Made by a program: the position numbers and the translations under genes
DNA from: Chlorobiota bacterium
Lineage (GTDB): Bacteria; Bacteroidota; Bacteroidia; Bacteroidales; JAADGE01
Direction of reading: 5' to 3'
DNA length: 6,802 nucleotides
Assembly (NCBI GenBank): GCA_013153575.1
Contig: JAADEE010000065.1
Location: 1-6,802, forward strand
Part shown: positions 1 to 5,767 of the stretch, in pieces
Layout of the letters: the number at the start of each line of letters is the position of its first letter
Numbering within the stretch: the first letter of the stretch is position 1
Notes under the pieces: generated by a model
What the model was told of the DNA's origin: nothing
Database searches by the model: none
What the model saw: the letters and a program-made list of their open reading frames with translations, nothing else

Positions 1-87
1 ATCATTACACTTTTAGGAGGTTTATCGGTTTTAATTCTTGTTATTTTTACCATTGGTTTTATAGAAAATAAAAACAAAAATATTTAG
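1..87 (+). CDS. C-terminal end of a membrane protein (partial, starts before the window)
   Basis: Frame 1 is open from the first base to a TAG at 85-87 and gives 28 residues. The first twenty or so are strongly hydrophobic (IITLLGGLSVLILVIFTIGF) and read as a last transmembrane helix, followed by a short polar tail (IENKNKNI), as at the cytosolic end of a polytopic or bitopic membrane protein. The stop lies 9 bases before the next start, so the two genes are probably cotranscribed. Since the next gene is an O-antigen ligase-family protein, this could be another polysaccharide-export or chain-length component, but the fragment is too short to assign a family. That a gene ends here is fairly likely; its identity is unknown. 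Confidence 0.6.
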   Translation: MITLLGGLSVLILVIFTIGFIENKNKNI

Positions 88-96
88 TGTTTTTTT

Positions 97-1545
97 ATGC
101 CTAAAAATAAAACATTTATTGTTTATGTTATTGCATTGATATATATATTAGTGGGAACTTTTTTTATTTCAAAAGAAGAATATACTTTTTTTGCACTTTT
201 TAATACCATTCCTGTCGTTTTAATTATTATTTATTTTTCATTATTTTCTTTAGATAAACTTTTATTTCTAATTATTTTTCTAACACCTATATCAATACCT
301 ATTTCAGAATTTGTTCCTAATATAGAAAATGATATAATTCTTCCTATTGAACCTCTTCTTTTTGGAACTTTACTACTTTTTATCGTTAAACTTATTTTTG
401 AAAAAAAATCATTTGATGCAAAAATACTAAAACACCCAATTTCCATTGCAATATATTTTAATCTCATTTGGATGTTTATAACATCTATTTCGAGCACAAT
501 GCCTATTGTTTCTTTTAAATTTTTATTAGCTAGATTATGGTTTTTAGCAACATTCTTTTTTCTTGCATCACATTTATTCAAAAATAAGAAAAACATCTAC
601 AAATATTTTTGGCTATTTACAATAAGCTTTCTAATAGTTATTTTATACACGCTTTATAAACATAGCCTATTCGGGTTATTTTCTCAAAAACATGCTAATC
701 AAGCAGTAAGTCCATTTTTACCAGACCACACATCTTACGCGGCAATAATTGCAATGTTAATTCCTTTTTCCATAGGAACACTTTCAATGAAAAAATATAC
801 ATCATTAAAAAAAGTATTAATATCTTTTTCATTACTTATTTTAACCACAGGTATTATATTTTCTTATACAAGAGCTGCATGGTTAAGTTTAGTTGGAGCT
901 TTTGGTGTGTACATTATTATTCTTTTAAAAATAAGGTTTAGATTTATACTTATTAGCAGCATAATTATAATTTCTTTATTTTTTACATTTAAAACTCAAA
1001 TTTTTATTTCTCTAGAACGAAATAATAAAGAATCTACTGACAACTTCACAGAACACGTTGAATCTATATCTAACATTTCTACAGATGCATCAAATTTAGA
1101 AAGAATAAATAGGTGGAACTCTGCAATAAGAATGTTTAAAGACAAACCTGTTTTTGGTTTTGGACCGGCAACATATATGTTTCAATATGCTCCATACCAA
1201 CTTGCATCTGAAAAAACAATAATAAGCACAAATAATGGTGATGTTGGTAATGCTCATAGTGAATATTTAGGTCCGCTGGCAGAATCAGGATTGCTGGGAA
1301 TACTCAGTATTGTTTTAGTTTTCAGCCTAATAATTTATTATTCTTTAAAAGTTTACAACTCAACAAATGATAAAGAAATAAAAACATTATCATTAATTTT
1401 ATTATTAGGAATATCATCTTACTTGCTACATGGTTTTTTAAATGACTTTCTTGATTTACCAACCGCATCTGCTATTTTTTGGGGATATTCAGCAGCAATA
1501 ATGTCTTTAGACATATACCATAAAGGTCAAACAACACTTGTTTAA
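97..1545 (+). CDS. O-antigen ligase / polymerase (Wzy-WaaL) family membrane protein
   Basis: This 482-residue protein is almost wholly hydrophobic, with about eleven to twelve predicted membrane helices spread over residues 8-300 and 398-472. A large polar segment at about 303-395 would be the periplasmic loop. Two features are typical of the O-antigen ligase (Wzy_C) family: an Arg in a helix-flanking SYTRAAW motif (R259), and in the big loop a run FKDKPVFGFGP (347-357) followed by NAHSEYLGPLAESG (385-398) with the conserved His (H387). The family joins or polymerises undecaprenyl-linked glycans on the outer face of the inner membrane. Sequence alone does not separate ligase (WaaL), polymerase (Wzy) or protein O-oligosaccharyltransferase roles, so no symbol is given. 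The ATG at 97 is the first in frame and lies 9 bases after the previous stop; no Shine-Dalgarno is visible, as is usual in Bacteroidota. Confidence 0.85.
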   Translation: MPKNKTFIVYVIALIYILVGTFFISKEEYTFFALFNTIPVVLIIIYFSLFSLDKLLFLIIFLTPISIPISEFVPNIENDIILPIEPLLFGTLLLFIVKLIFEKKSFDAKILKHPISIAIYFNLIWMFITSISSTMPIVSFKFLLARLWFLATFFFLASHLFKNKKNIYKYFWLFTISFLIVILYTLYKHSLFGLFSQKHANQAVSPFLPDHTSYAAIIAMLIPFSIGTLSMKKYTSLKKVLISFSLLILTTGIIFSYTRAAWLSLVGAFGVYIIILLKIRFRFILISSIIIISLFFTFKTQIFISLERNNKESTDNFTEHVESISNISTDASNLERINRWNSAIRMFKDKPVFGFGPATYMFQYAPYQLASEKTIISTNNGDVGNAHSEYLGPLAESGLLGILSIVLVFSLIIYYSLKVYNSTNDKEIKTLSLILLLGISSYLLHGFLNDFLDLPTASAIFWGYSAAIMSLDIYHKGQTTLV

Positions 1546-1549
1546 TATC

Positions 1550-1575
1550 AATATTTTATTTGCAAATAAAATATT
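1550..1575 (+). terminator. 26-base perfect palindrome after the ligase gene, probable AT-rich terminator
   Basis: Four bases after the stop of the O-antigen ligase-family gene, AATATTTTATTTG and its exact reverse complement follow each other with no spacer, forming a 26-base perfect palindrome. As RNA it gives a hairpin made almost only of A-U pairs around GC, followed by TTTACA rather than a clean T run. Its position between two transcription units suits a weak terminator or an mRNA 3' stabilising hairpin. A protein-binding palindrome is also possible, since the mrp promoter begins only 12 bases later. Confidence 0.5.
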
Positions 1576-1586
1576 TTACAAAAGCC

Positions 1587-1618
1587 TTGTTTAGAATCAA
1601 TCTAAATTTGTATATTTG
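1587..1618 (+). promoter_or_regulatory. Bacteroidota-type promoter of the mrp-nfu operon
   Basis: A -33 element TTG (1587-1589) and a -7 element TATATTTG (1611-1618, matching TAnnTTTG) are separated by 21 bases, which fits the primary-sigma consensus known from Bacteroides and Flavobacterium. Transcription should start a few bases after 1618, leaving a leader of about 35 bases before the ATG at 1661. It is the clearest promoter in the window. Confidence 0.75.
1590..1606. promoter_or_regulatory. 17-base near-palindrome inside the mrp promoter spacer, candidate operator
   Basis: TTTAGAATCAATCTAAA is a 17-base inverted repeat centred on C1598. Seven of its eight base pairs are complementary; the only mismatch is 1596/1600. 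It fills most of the spacer between the -33 and -7 boxes, where a bound dimeric regulator would block or tune the promoter. No regulator is identified. Given the iron-sulfur role of the operon, an iron- or cluster-sensing regulator is a guess only. AT-rich sequence yields such repeats by chance fairly often. Confidence 0.3.
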
Positions 1619-1660
1619 CAACATAGTTATTTTAATTAAGATTCATTAAATACAACAAAA

Positions 1661-2791
1661 ATGAAATATAGCATAGAACAAGTTTTAACAGTCTTGTCAG
1701 AAGTTAAAGACCCTGAAAGTGGGAAAGATTTAGTTAGTTTAAATGCAATAAACAGTTTAGTAATTGAGGAAAATAAAATTTCATTTTCTCTTGATTTACC
1801 CGAAAATAATCCTTCAATAAAAAAAATTGAAGAAAACTGTATTGCAATTATAAATGAAAAACTTTCAAAAGATGTAAAGGTTGAAATAAAACCATTCAAA
1901 AAAATTGAGGTTAAAAAAATATCTTTTGGAAGAACTGATGACCAAAAAATATTACCCGGAGTAAAAAACATTTTAGCAGTTGCATCAGGTAAAGGCGGTG
2001 TTGGTAAATCAACAGTTTCTACTAATTTGGCTATTGCTTTGGCAAAAATGGGAGCAAAAGTTGGGCTATTAGATGCTGACGTTTACGGACCATCAATACC
2101 TAAAATGTTAGGAGTAGAAGGAAAAACTCCATCAATAAAAAAAGTAAACGGAAAAGATGTAATTGTACCTATTGAAGCACAGGGAATTAAAATGCTGTCT
2201 ATTGGTTTTTTTGTTAAACCTGAAGATGCATTAATTTGGAGAGGTGCAATGGCAACAAGTGCAATTAATCAATTTGTAAAAGATACAGATTGGGGAGAAC
2301 TAGATTATTTTGTGATTGATTTACCACCCGGCACAGGTGATATTCATTTAACAATTGTTCAAGCAATGCCGGTTACAGCCGCAGTAATTGTTAGTACGCC
2401 ACAACAAGTTGCATTAGCAGATGCTCTTAGAGGAGTAAGCATGTTTAGAGCTGAAAAAATTGAAGTTCCGGTAATTGGTTTTATCGAAAACATGTCGTGG
2501 TTTACACCTGAAGAACTTCCAAACAACAAATATTACATTTTTGGAAAAGACGGATTAAAAGACCTTGCAAATAGAATGGAAATTCCTTTATTAGGACAAA
2601 TACCATTAGTACAAAGCATTAGAGAGGCAGGAGATGAAGGAAAACCTGTTTCATTAAACGAAAACACTCCAATGGGTAAAGCATTTAATGATTTAGCCAA
2701 AAGAGTTGCCGATGGAATTGAAGAAAGAAATGCCAAATTAGATCCAACAAAAAAAGTTGAAATTGATCCTAATGCAAGCTGTTCTGCATAA
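1661..2791 (+). CDS. mrp: Mrp/NBP35 (ApbC-type) P-loop ATPase, iron-sulfur cluster carrier
   Basis: This 376-residue cytosolic protein has the usual two-part Mrp layout. Residues 1 to about 85 form a MIP18/DUF59-type domain (note VKDPESGKDLVSL, 15-27). From about 100 there is a MinD-like P-loop ATPase with the deviant Walker A GKGGVGKST (110-118, signature K111 and K116), DADVYGPSIP (138-147) and the switch DLPPGTGD (220-227). The family binds Fe-S clusters and passes them to target enzymes in an ATP-dependent way. The CxxC that normally carries the cluster near the ENM motif is absent: ENMSWFTPEELPNNKYYIFG (276-295) has no Cys, and the only cysteines are C60 and C374. From memory, Bacteroidota homologues share this substitution. 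The gene follows its own promoter and is 24 bases ahead of a NifU-domain gene, supporting a role in cluster trafficking. The ATG at 1661 gives a full-length N-terminal domain. Confidence 0.93.
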   Translation: MKYSIEQVLTVLSEVKDPESGKDLVSLNAINSLVIEENKISFSLDLPENNPSIKKIEENCIAIINEKLSKDVKVEIKPFKKIEVKKISFGRTDDQKILPGVKNILAVASGKGGVGKSTVSTNLAIALAKMGAKVGLLDADVYGPSIPKMLGVEGKTPSIKKVNGKDVIVPIEAQGIKMLSIGFFVKPEDALIWRGAMATSAINQFVKDTDWGELDYFVIDLPPGTGDIHLTIVQAMPVTAAVIVSTPQQVALADALRGVSMFRAEKIEVPVIGFIENMSWFTPEELPNNKYYIFGKDGLKDLANRMEIPLLGQIPLVQSIREAGDEGKPVSLNENTPMGKAFNDLAKRVADGIEERNAKLDPTKKVEIDPNASCSA

Positions 2792-2815
2792 TAAATTTGC
2801 TAACATTAACTATTA

Positions 2816-3064
2816 ATGATGGATGAAGCTAAAAAAAATGCCTACGTTACAAGAATAAATGAAGTTCTTGAACTTGTCAGACCATACTTAAATGCTGATG
2901 GTGGTGATATTGATTTTATTGATATCCTTGACGATTTAACAGTTCAAGTTAATTTAACAGGAGCATGCGGAAGTTGCCCTATGAGTATTCAAACCTTAAA
3001 ATTTGGGGTTGAAAATGCATTAAAAAACGCAATTCCTGAAATTAAAGAGGTTGTTGCAATATAG
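2816..3064 (+). CDS. NifU C-terminal domain (Nfu-type) iron-sulfur cluster scaffold or carrier
   Basis: This 82-residue protein consists of just one NifU C-terminal (Nfu) domain. The family hallmarks are RPYLNADGGDIDFID (22-36) and the cluster-binding CxxC in GACGSCPMS (C51 and C54). Two such proteins usually bridge one [4Fe-4S] cluster as a dimer and deliver it to apo-enzymes. It lies 24 bases behind mrp with no terminator between them, so the two are very likely one operon. This protein may supply the CxxC ligands that the neighbouring Mrp lacks (inference). Two ATGs stand in tandem (2816 and 2819), so the true start could be either; the protein differs by one Met. A longer NifU with an N-terminal scaffold domain is excluded because the frame has no room upstream. 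Confidence 0.93.
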   Translation: MMDEAKKNAYVTRINEVLELVRPYLNADGGDIDFIDILDDLTVQVNLTGACGSCPMSIQTLKFGVENALKNAIPEIKEVVAI

Positions 3065-3080
3065 ATTTCATTTTTTTCTA

Positions 3081-3088
3081 TATCTTTG
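3081..3088 (+). promoter_or_regulatory. TAnnTTTG -7 box, possible guaD promoter
   Basis: TATCTTTG matches the Bacteroidota -7 consensus and lies 17 bases after the nfu stop. A TTG at 3054-3056 would be the -33 element, but the 24-base spacer is slightly long. If used, transcription would begin near 3094, and the 3105-3146 hairpin would sit in the leader of guaD. No other TAnnTTTG is visible between this point and the guaD start at 3178. Confidence 0.4.
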
Positions 3089-3104
3089 GCAAAAAAAGAT
3101 GGTA

Positions 3105-3151
3105 AAACTTCCATGTATAAACCGTTTATCGTTTACATGGAAGTTTCTTTT
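3105..3151 (+). terminator. 13-bp stem-loop between nfu and guaD, probable terminator or leader hairpin
   Basis: AAACTTCCATGTA (3105-3117) pairs perfectly with TACATGGAAGTTT (3134-3146), with a 16-base loop between them and CTTTT following. An A-rich tract (3091-3097) precedes it. The strength of the stem and the T-rich tail fit a terminator for the mrp-nfu operon. Because a promoter-like box lies upstream at 3081, it could instead act as a 5' leader hairpin or attenuator for guaD. Confidence 0.6.
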
Positions 3152-3177
3152 GTGTTCATTAATTAAAATATAAATAA

Positions 3178-3648
3178 ATGAAGAAGGAAGAAAAATTTAT
3201 GGCAGAAGCCATTAAATTATCAAGAGAAAGCGTAAAAAACGGAGGTGGCCCTTTTGGTGCTGTAATTGTTAAAGATGGTAAAATAATTGCAAAAGCAAGT
3301 AATAAAGTTACTGAAAACCATGATCCTACTGCACATGCAGAAGTTAATGCAATAAGAATTGCTGCAAAAGAACTTGAAACTTTTAATCTTGAAGGTTGTG
3401 AAATTTATACATCTTGTGAACCTTGTCCTATGTGTTTTGGTGCAATTTATTGGGCAAGATTAGATAAATTATATTTTGCAAATACAAAAGATGATGCAAA
3501 AAAAATAGGTTTTGATGATTCATTTATTTATGAAGAAATTGCTTTACCACATGACAAAAGAAGTATTCCTAATATTCAAATATTAAGAGAAGAAGCATTA
3601 AAAGCATTTCAAGATTGGGAAAATAAAGAAGATAAAATAGAATATTAA
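3178..3648 (+). CDS. guaD: Guanine deaminase (cytidine-deaminase fold)
   Basis: This 156-residue cytosolic zinc enzyme would hydrolyse guanine to xanthine and ammonia in purine salvage or breakdown. Zinc-site residues are in the expected order: HAE (H53 as ligand, E55 as proton shuttle) and EPCPMC (C83 and C86 as ligands). What points to guanine deaminase rather than the tRNA adenosine deaminase TadA is NGGGPFGAVIVKDG (21-34), DPTAHAEVNAIR (49-60), GAIYWAR (88-94), GFDDSFIY (111-118, with D114) and the C-terminal Tyr Y156. As I recall, these match the Bacillus subtilis GuaD pattern, including its length of 156 and terminal EY; in that domain-swapped dimer the last Tyr contributes to the neighbouring active site. 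The gene is alone between two hairpins with no purine-pathway neighbours. Other purine or cytosine deaminase activity cannot be fully excluded. Confidence 0.88.
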   Translation: MKKEEKFMAEAIKLSRESVKNGGGPFGAVIVKDGKIIAKASNKVTENHDPTAHAEVNAIRIAAKELETFNLEGCEIYTSCEPCPMCFGAIYWARLDKLYFANTKDDAKKIGFDDSFIYEEIALPHDKRSIPNIQILREEALKAFQDWENKEDKIEY

Positions 3649-3661
3649 AATTCTATATTAC

Positions 3662-3700
3662 AAAATGAGTAAAGTCAATATGTTTGACTTTATTCATTTT
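3662..3700. terminator. Bidirectional terminator hairpin shared by guaD and prmA
   Basis: AAAATGAGTAAAGTCAA (3662-3678) pairs with TTGACTTTATTCATTTT (3684-3700) over 17 positions, with a single G-T wobble (3669/3693) and a five-base loop. The A run on one side and T run on the other give a U tail in both directions, as expected between converging genes. It starts 13 bases after the guaD stop and overlaps the prmA stop codon (3699-3701) by two bases. Confidence 0.8.
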
Positions 3701-4541
3701 ATTTAGTAAATCTAACAATTGCCCAACCATCACGTTCTTTTGCATACTCAAATTTTAATCCTTGCTTTTCACCGGCTTCTTTAACTTCGTTAAATTCTTT
3801 ATAATAAAAACCACTTGTAAGCAAAGTTCCTCCACTGTTAAGATGTTTTGCTAATATTGGCATATCATTTATTACAATATTTTTCCAGATATTTTCATAA
3901 ATAATATCAAAAGTTTCATCTTTTAAAATTGTAATATCACCAAGTGCAACCTCAATATCAGGAGTTTTATTAATTATAATATTTTCATTTGTGTTTGTTA
4001 CAGATTTTGGGTCGTTATCAACAGCAAAAGTATATGCCGAATTTTGCATTTTGCTTAAAATTGCTAAAATACCGGTTCCTGTTCCCATGTCTAAAACAGA
4101 TTTATTGGCTGTATCAAGTTTCATTATTTCTTCAATAAGCATATAAGTTGTACCATGATAACCTGTTCCAAAGGCTGTTTTAGGATCAATAATTATTTCT
4201 TTTTTTGCATTTGGAAATTTTGGGTGAAAAGATGCTCTAACAACTAAATCATTTCCAAATATTATTGGCTCAAAATAATTTTCTGTCCATGTTTCATTCC
4301 AGTTTTCATCCTTTATAACTTTATGATGATATTTAATCTTAAAATCTTTAGAAATGTTTTCAAGACCAAGCAAATCGTCTTTATTAAACTGCTCTTTTGC
4401 TACATATGCATTAATTCCATTTTCGGTTTCCATAAAACTTTCAAAACCTATTTCTGTAAGTTTTGCAGTTAAAAAATCTTTATGTTTTTGTAAGTTTGGA
4501 CTTATCTTGCAAACCAATTCAATATAATCTAAATTGCTCAT
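3699..4541 (-). CDS. prmA: Ribosomal protein L11 methyltransferase
   Basis: This 280-residue cytosolic S-adenosylmethionine-dependent methyltransferase would trimethylate ribosomal protein L11. An N-terminal L11-recognition domain (about 1-65) and a linker precede the Rossmann-fold catalytic domain. Visible motifs are DPKTAFGTGYHGTT (119-132, the PrmA-specific loop before motif I), VLDMGTGTGILAI (149-161, the SAM-binding motif I), AVDND (173-177, acidic residue for the ribose) and ENIWKNIVIND (216-226), the counterpart of the family's substrate-side N-I-x-x-N motif. The length is near the family norm and nothing seems broken. The start at 4541 gives a complete N-terminal domain; the upstream 212 bases hold repeats and a composite palindrome but no clear TAnnTTTG box on this strand. 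Other protein methyltransferases are unlikely given the FGTGxHxTT motif. Confidence 0.9.
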   Translation of the reverse strand: MSNLDYIELVCKISPNLQKHKDFLTAKLTEIGFESFMETENGINAYVAKEQFNKDDLLGLENISKDFKIKYHHKVIKDENWNETWTENYFEPIIFGNDLVVRASFHPKFPNAKKEIIIDPKTAFGTGYHGTTYMLIEEIMKLDTANKSVLDMGTGTGILAILSKMQNSAYTFAVDNDPKSVTNTNENIIINKTPDIEVALGDITILKDETFDIIYENIWKNIVINDMPILAKHLNSGGTLLTSGFYYKEFNEVKEAGEKQGLKFEYAKERDGWAIVRFTK

Positions 4542-4549
4542 TTTAAAAA

Positions 4550-4569
4550 TTTGGTAAATTTTGGTAAAT
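4550..4569. repeat. Tandem 10-bp repeat just before the prmA start
   Basis: TTTGGTAAAT occurs twice in a row (4550-4569), ending 8 bases before the prmA ATG. On the prmA strand this reads ATTTACCAAAATTTACCAAA. A nearby TTACC (4576-4580) forms an inverted match to the GGTAA cores. In the untranslated leader it could bind a regulator or shape initiation, but two copies of an AT-rich decamer may also be chance. Confidence 0.45.
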
Positions 4570-4573
4570 ATTG

Positions 4574-4712
4574 TATTACCTTATATCCGCAAGACTACAT
4601 TTAACTATCTGATAGTCATCGCATCAATAGTTTTAATTATGTGATGAATATTTGCTGATAACTTTCTGTTTATTAGCAAATTGATACGATGACTCGCGGG
4701 TTTTAGGTATTA
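4574..4712. repeat. Composite nested palindrome, MITE-like element or structured RNA
   Basis: This segment of about 139 bases folds back on itself at three levels. The outer ends (4574-4595 and 4691-4712) match as inverted repeats at 16 of 22 positions, including TTACC/GGTA and CCGC/GCGG blocks. Inside, 4614-4628 pairs with 4680-4694 over 15 positions with one mismatch, which is a G-U wobble on the minus strand. At the core, 4650-4661 pairs with 4670-4681 over 12 positions with one wobble and an 8-base loop. No reading frame of note lies within it. Terminal inverted repeats around a non-coding core suggest a miniature mobile element; a structured leader RNA of prmA is the alternative. No clear target-site duplication is visible apart from possible TA dinucleotides. 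Confidence 0.5.
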
Positions 4713-4718
4713 TAAGAA

Positions 4719-4741
4719 AAAGCTATCTTAATGATAGCTTT
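4719..4741 (-). terminator. Terminator hairpin of the PPIase-pheS operon
   Basis: AAAGCTATC (4719-4727) and GATAGCTTT (4733-4741) form a perfect 9-bp stem with a five-base loop. Read on the minus strand it lies 12 bases after the pheS stop and is followed by a T-rich run (the stem's TTT continued by TTCTT), the pattern of an intrinsic terminator. Confidence 0.75.
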
Positions 4742-4753
4742 CTTTATTGTTTT

Positions 4754-5767
4754 TTATTGAAATTGTTTTAAAAATCTTAAATCATTTTCAAAGAATAATC
4801 GTAAATCTTTAATACCGTATTTTAGCATTGTAATTCTTTCAATACCCATTCCGAATGCAAAACCTGTATATTTGTTGCTGTCGATATTATTTGCTTCAAG
4901 TACATTTGGGTCAACCATACCACAACCTAAAATTTCTAACCATCCTGTGTATTTACAAACGTTACACCCTTTGCCACCACAAAGCGAACATGATACATCA
5001 ACCTCTGCAGATGGTTCTGTAAAAGGAAAATATGAAGGACGAAGTCTTATTTTTGAGTCTTGTCCGAATAATTCTTTTGCAAAATATTCTAATGTTTGTT
5101 TTAAATCTGCAAATGATACATTTTCATCAATATACAAACCTTCAATTTGGTGAAAAATACAATGAGCTCTTGCAGAAATTGCTTCATTTCTGAAAACACG
5201 TCCCGGAGAAATAGTTCTTATTGGTGGTTTTTGGTTATCCATAACCCTAACTTGCACCGAAGATGTATGAGTTCTTAAAAGAATATCAGGATTTTTTTCA
5301 ATAAAAAAGGTATCTTGCATATCTCTTGCCGGATGTTCAGGAGGGAAATTTAGTGCAGAAAAAACGTGCAAATCATCTTCAATTTCAGGTCCTTCAGAAA
5401 TTGTAAAACCAAGACGAGTAAAAATTTCAACAATTTCATTTCTAACAATTGAGATTGGATGTCTTGAACCTTGTTCTTTTGCATCACCCGGCAAAGTTAA
5501 ATCTAAACCTATTTTTACAGTATCTTTTGATTGTAATTCTGCTTTAAGCATATTAACTTTATCAAGAACTTCGTTTTTAAGCTGATTTAAAACTTGTCCG
5601 AATTCTTTTTTTTGTTCGTTAGGAACATTTTTAAATTCTTTAAAAAGCTCTGTTACAAGTCCTCCTTTTTTTGATAAATATTTTATTCTAAATTCTTCTA
5701 TTTCGTCTTGTGCTGATGCAACAAAACCTTCAACTTCTTTTAATAACTCTTTTGCTTTATCTAACAT
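4754..5767 (-). CDS. pheS: Phenylalanyl-tRNA synthetase alpha subunit
   Basis: This 337-residue class II aminoacyl-tRNA synthetase subunit is the catalytic chain of the alpha2-beta2 enzyme that charges tRNA-Phe. Residues 1 to about 85 form the charged helical, coiled-coil tRNA-binding arm. The catalytic core follows, with a motif 1 region HPISIVRNEIVEIFTRLGF (103-121), motif 2 GRVFRNEAISARAHCIFHQ (189-207) running into IEGLYID, and motif 3 GFAFGMGIERITMLKYGI (302-319). A four-cysteine cluster, CSLCGGKGCNVC (C260, C263, C268, C271), looks like a zinc knuckle present in some bacterial PheS proteins. No pheT lies downstream in the window; the next gene is prmA, so the beta chain must be encoded elsewhere. 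The ATG at 5767 is 11 bases after the stop of the PPIase gene, implying cotranscription. Confidence 0.97.
   Translation of the reverse strand: MLDKAKELLKEVEGFVASAQDEIEEFRIKYLSKKGGLVTELFKEFKNVPNEQKKEFGQVLNQLKNEVLDKVNMLKAELQSKDTVKIGLDLTLPGDAKEQGSRHPISIVRNEIVEIFTRLGFTISEGPEIEDDLHVFSALNFPPEHPARDMQDTFFIEKNPDILLRTHTSSVQVRVMDNQKPPIRTISPGRVFRNEAISARAHCIFHQIEGLYIDENVSFADLKQTLEYFAKELFGQDSKIRLRPSYFPFTEPSAEVDVSCSLCGGKGCNVCKYTGWLEILGCGMVDPNVLEANNIDSNKYTGFAFGMGIERITMLKYGIKDLRLFFENDLRFLKQFQ

Noticed and set aside
1..87. Assignment of the partial gene as a Wzx flippase or Wzz chain-length regulator.
   Set aside because: Only one hydrophobic helix and an eight-residue tail are visible, which many membrane proteins share.
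1636..1971. Minus-strand open frame of 111 codons opposite mrp.
   Set aside because: It lies antisense to the well-supported Mrp gene, encodes a Phe/Ser-rich product typical of the reverse of AT-rich coding sequence, and has no recognisable domain. The same applies to the antisense frames at 231-596, 2533-2736, 4872-5153 and 5858-6091.
3099..3173. A 24-codon reading frame (MVKLPCINRLSF...) covering the hairpin and ending 4 bases before guaD, considered as a leader peptide.
   Set aside because: Its sequence is dictated by the inverted repeat, there is no ribosome-binding signal or run of a regulatory amino acid, and an open stretch this short is expected by chance. It was noted only because of its position.
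3178..3648. tRNA adenosine deaminase (TadA) as the identity of the deaminase.
   Set aside because: The GFDDSFIY segment, the NGGGPFGAV start, the 156-residue length and the terminal Tyr fit guanine deaminase better, although the HAE and PCxxC zinc motifs are common to both.
4542..4753. A tRNA gene or T-box leader in the pheS-prmA gap.
   Set aside because: No cloverleaf with a GTTCGA-like T loop and no CCA-type acceptor end is seen. A T-box would be expected ahead of pheS rather than behind it.
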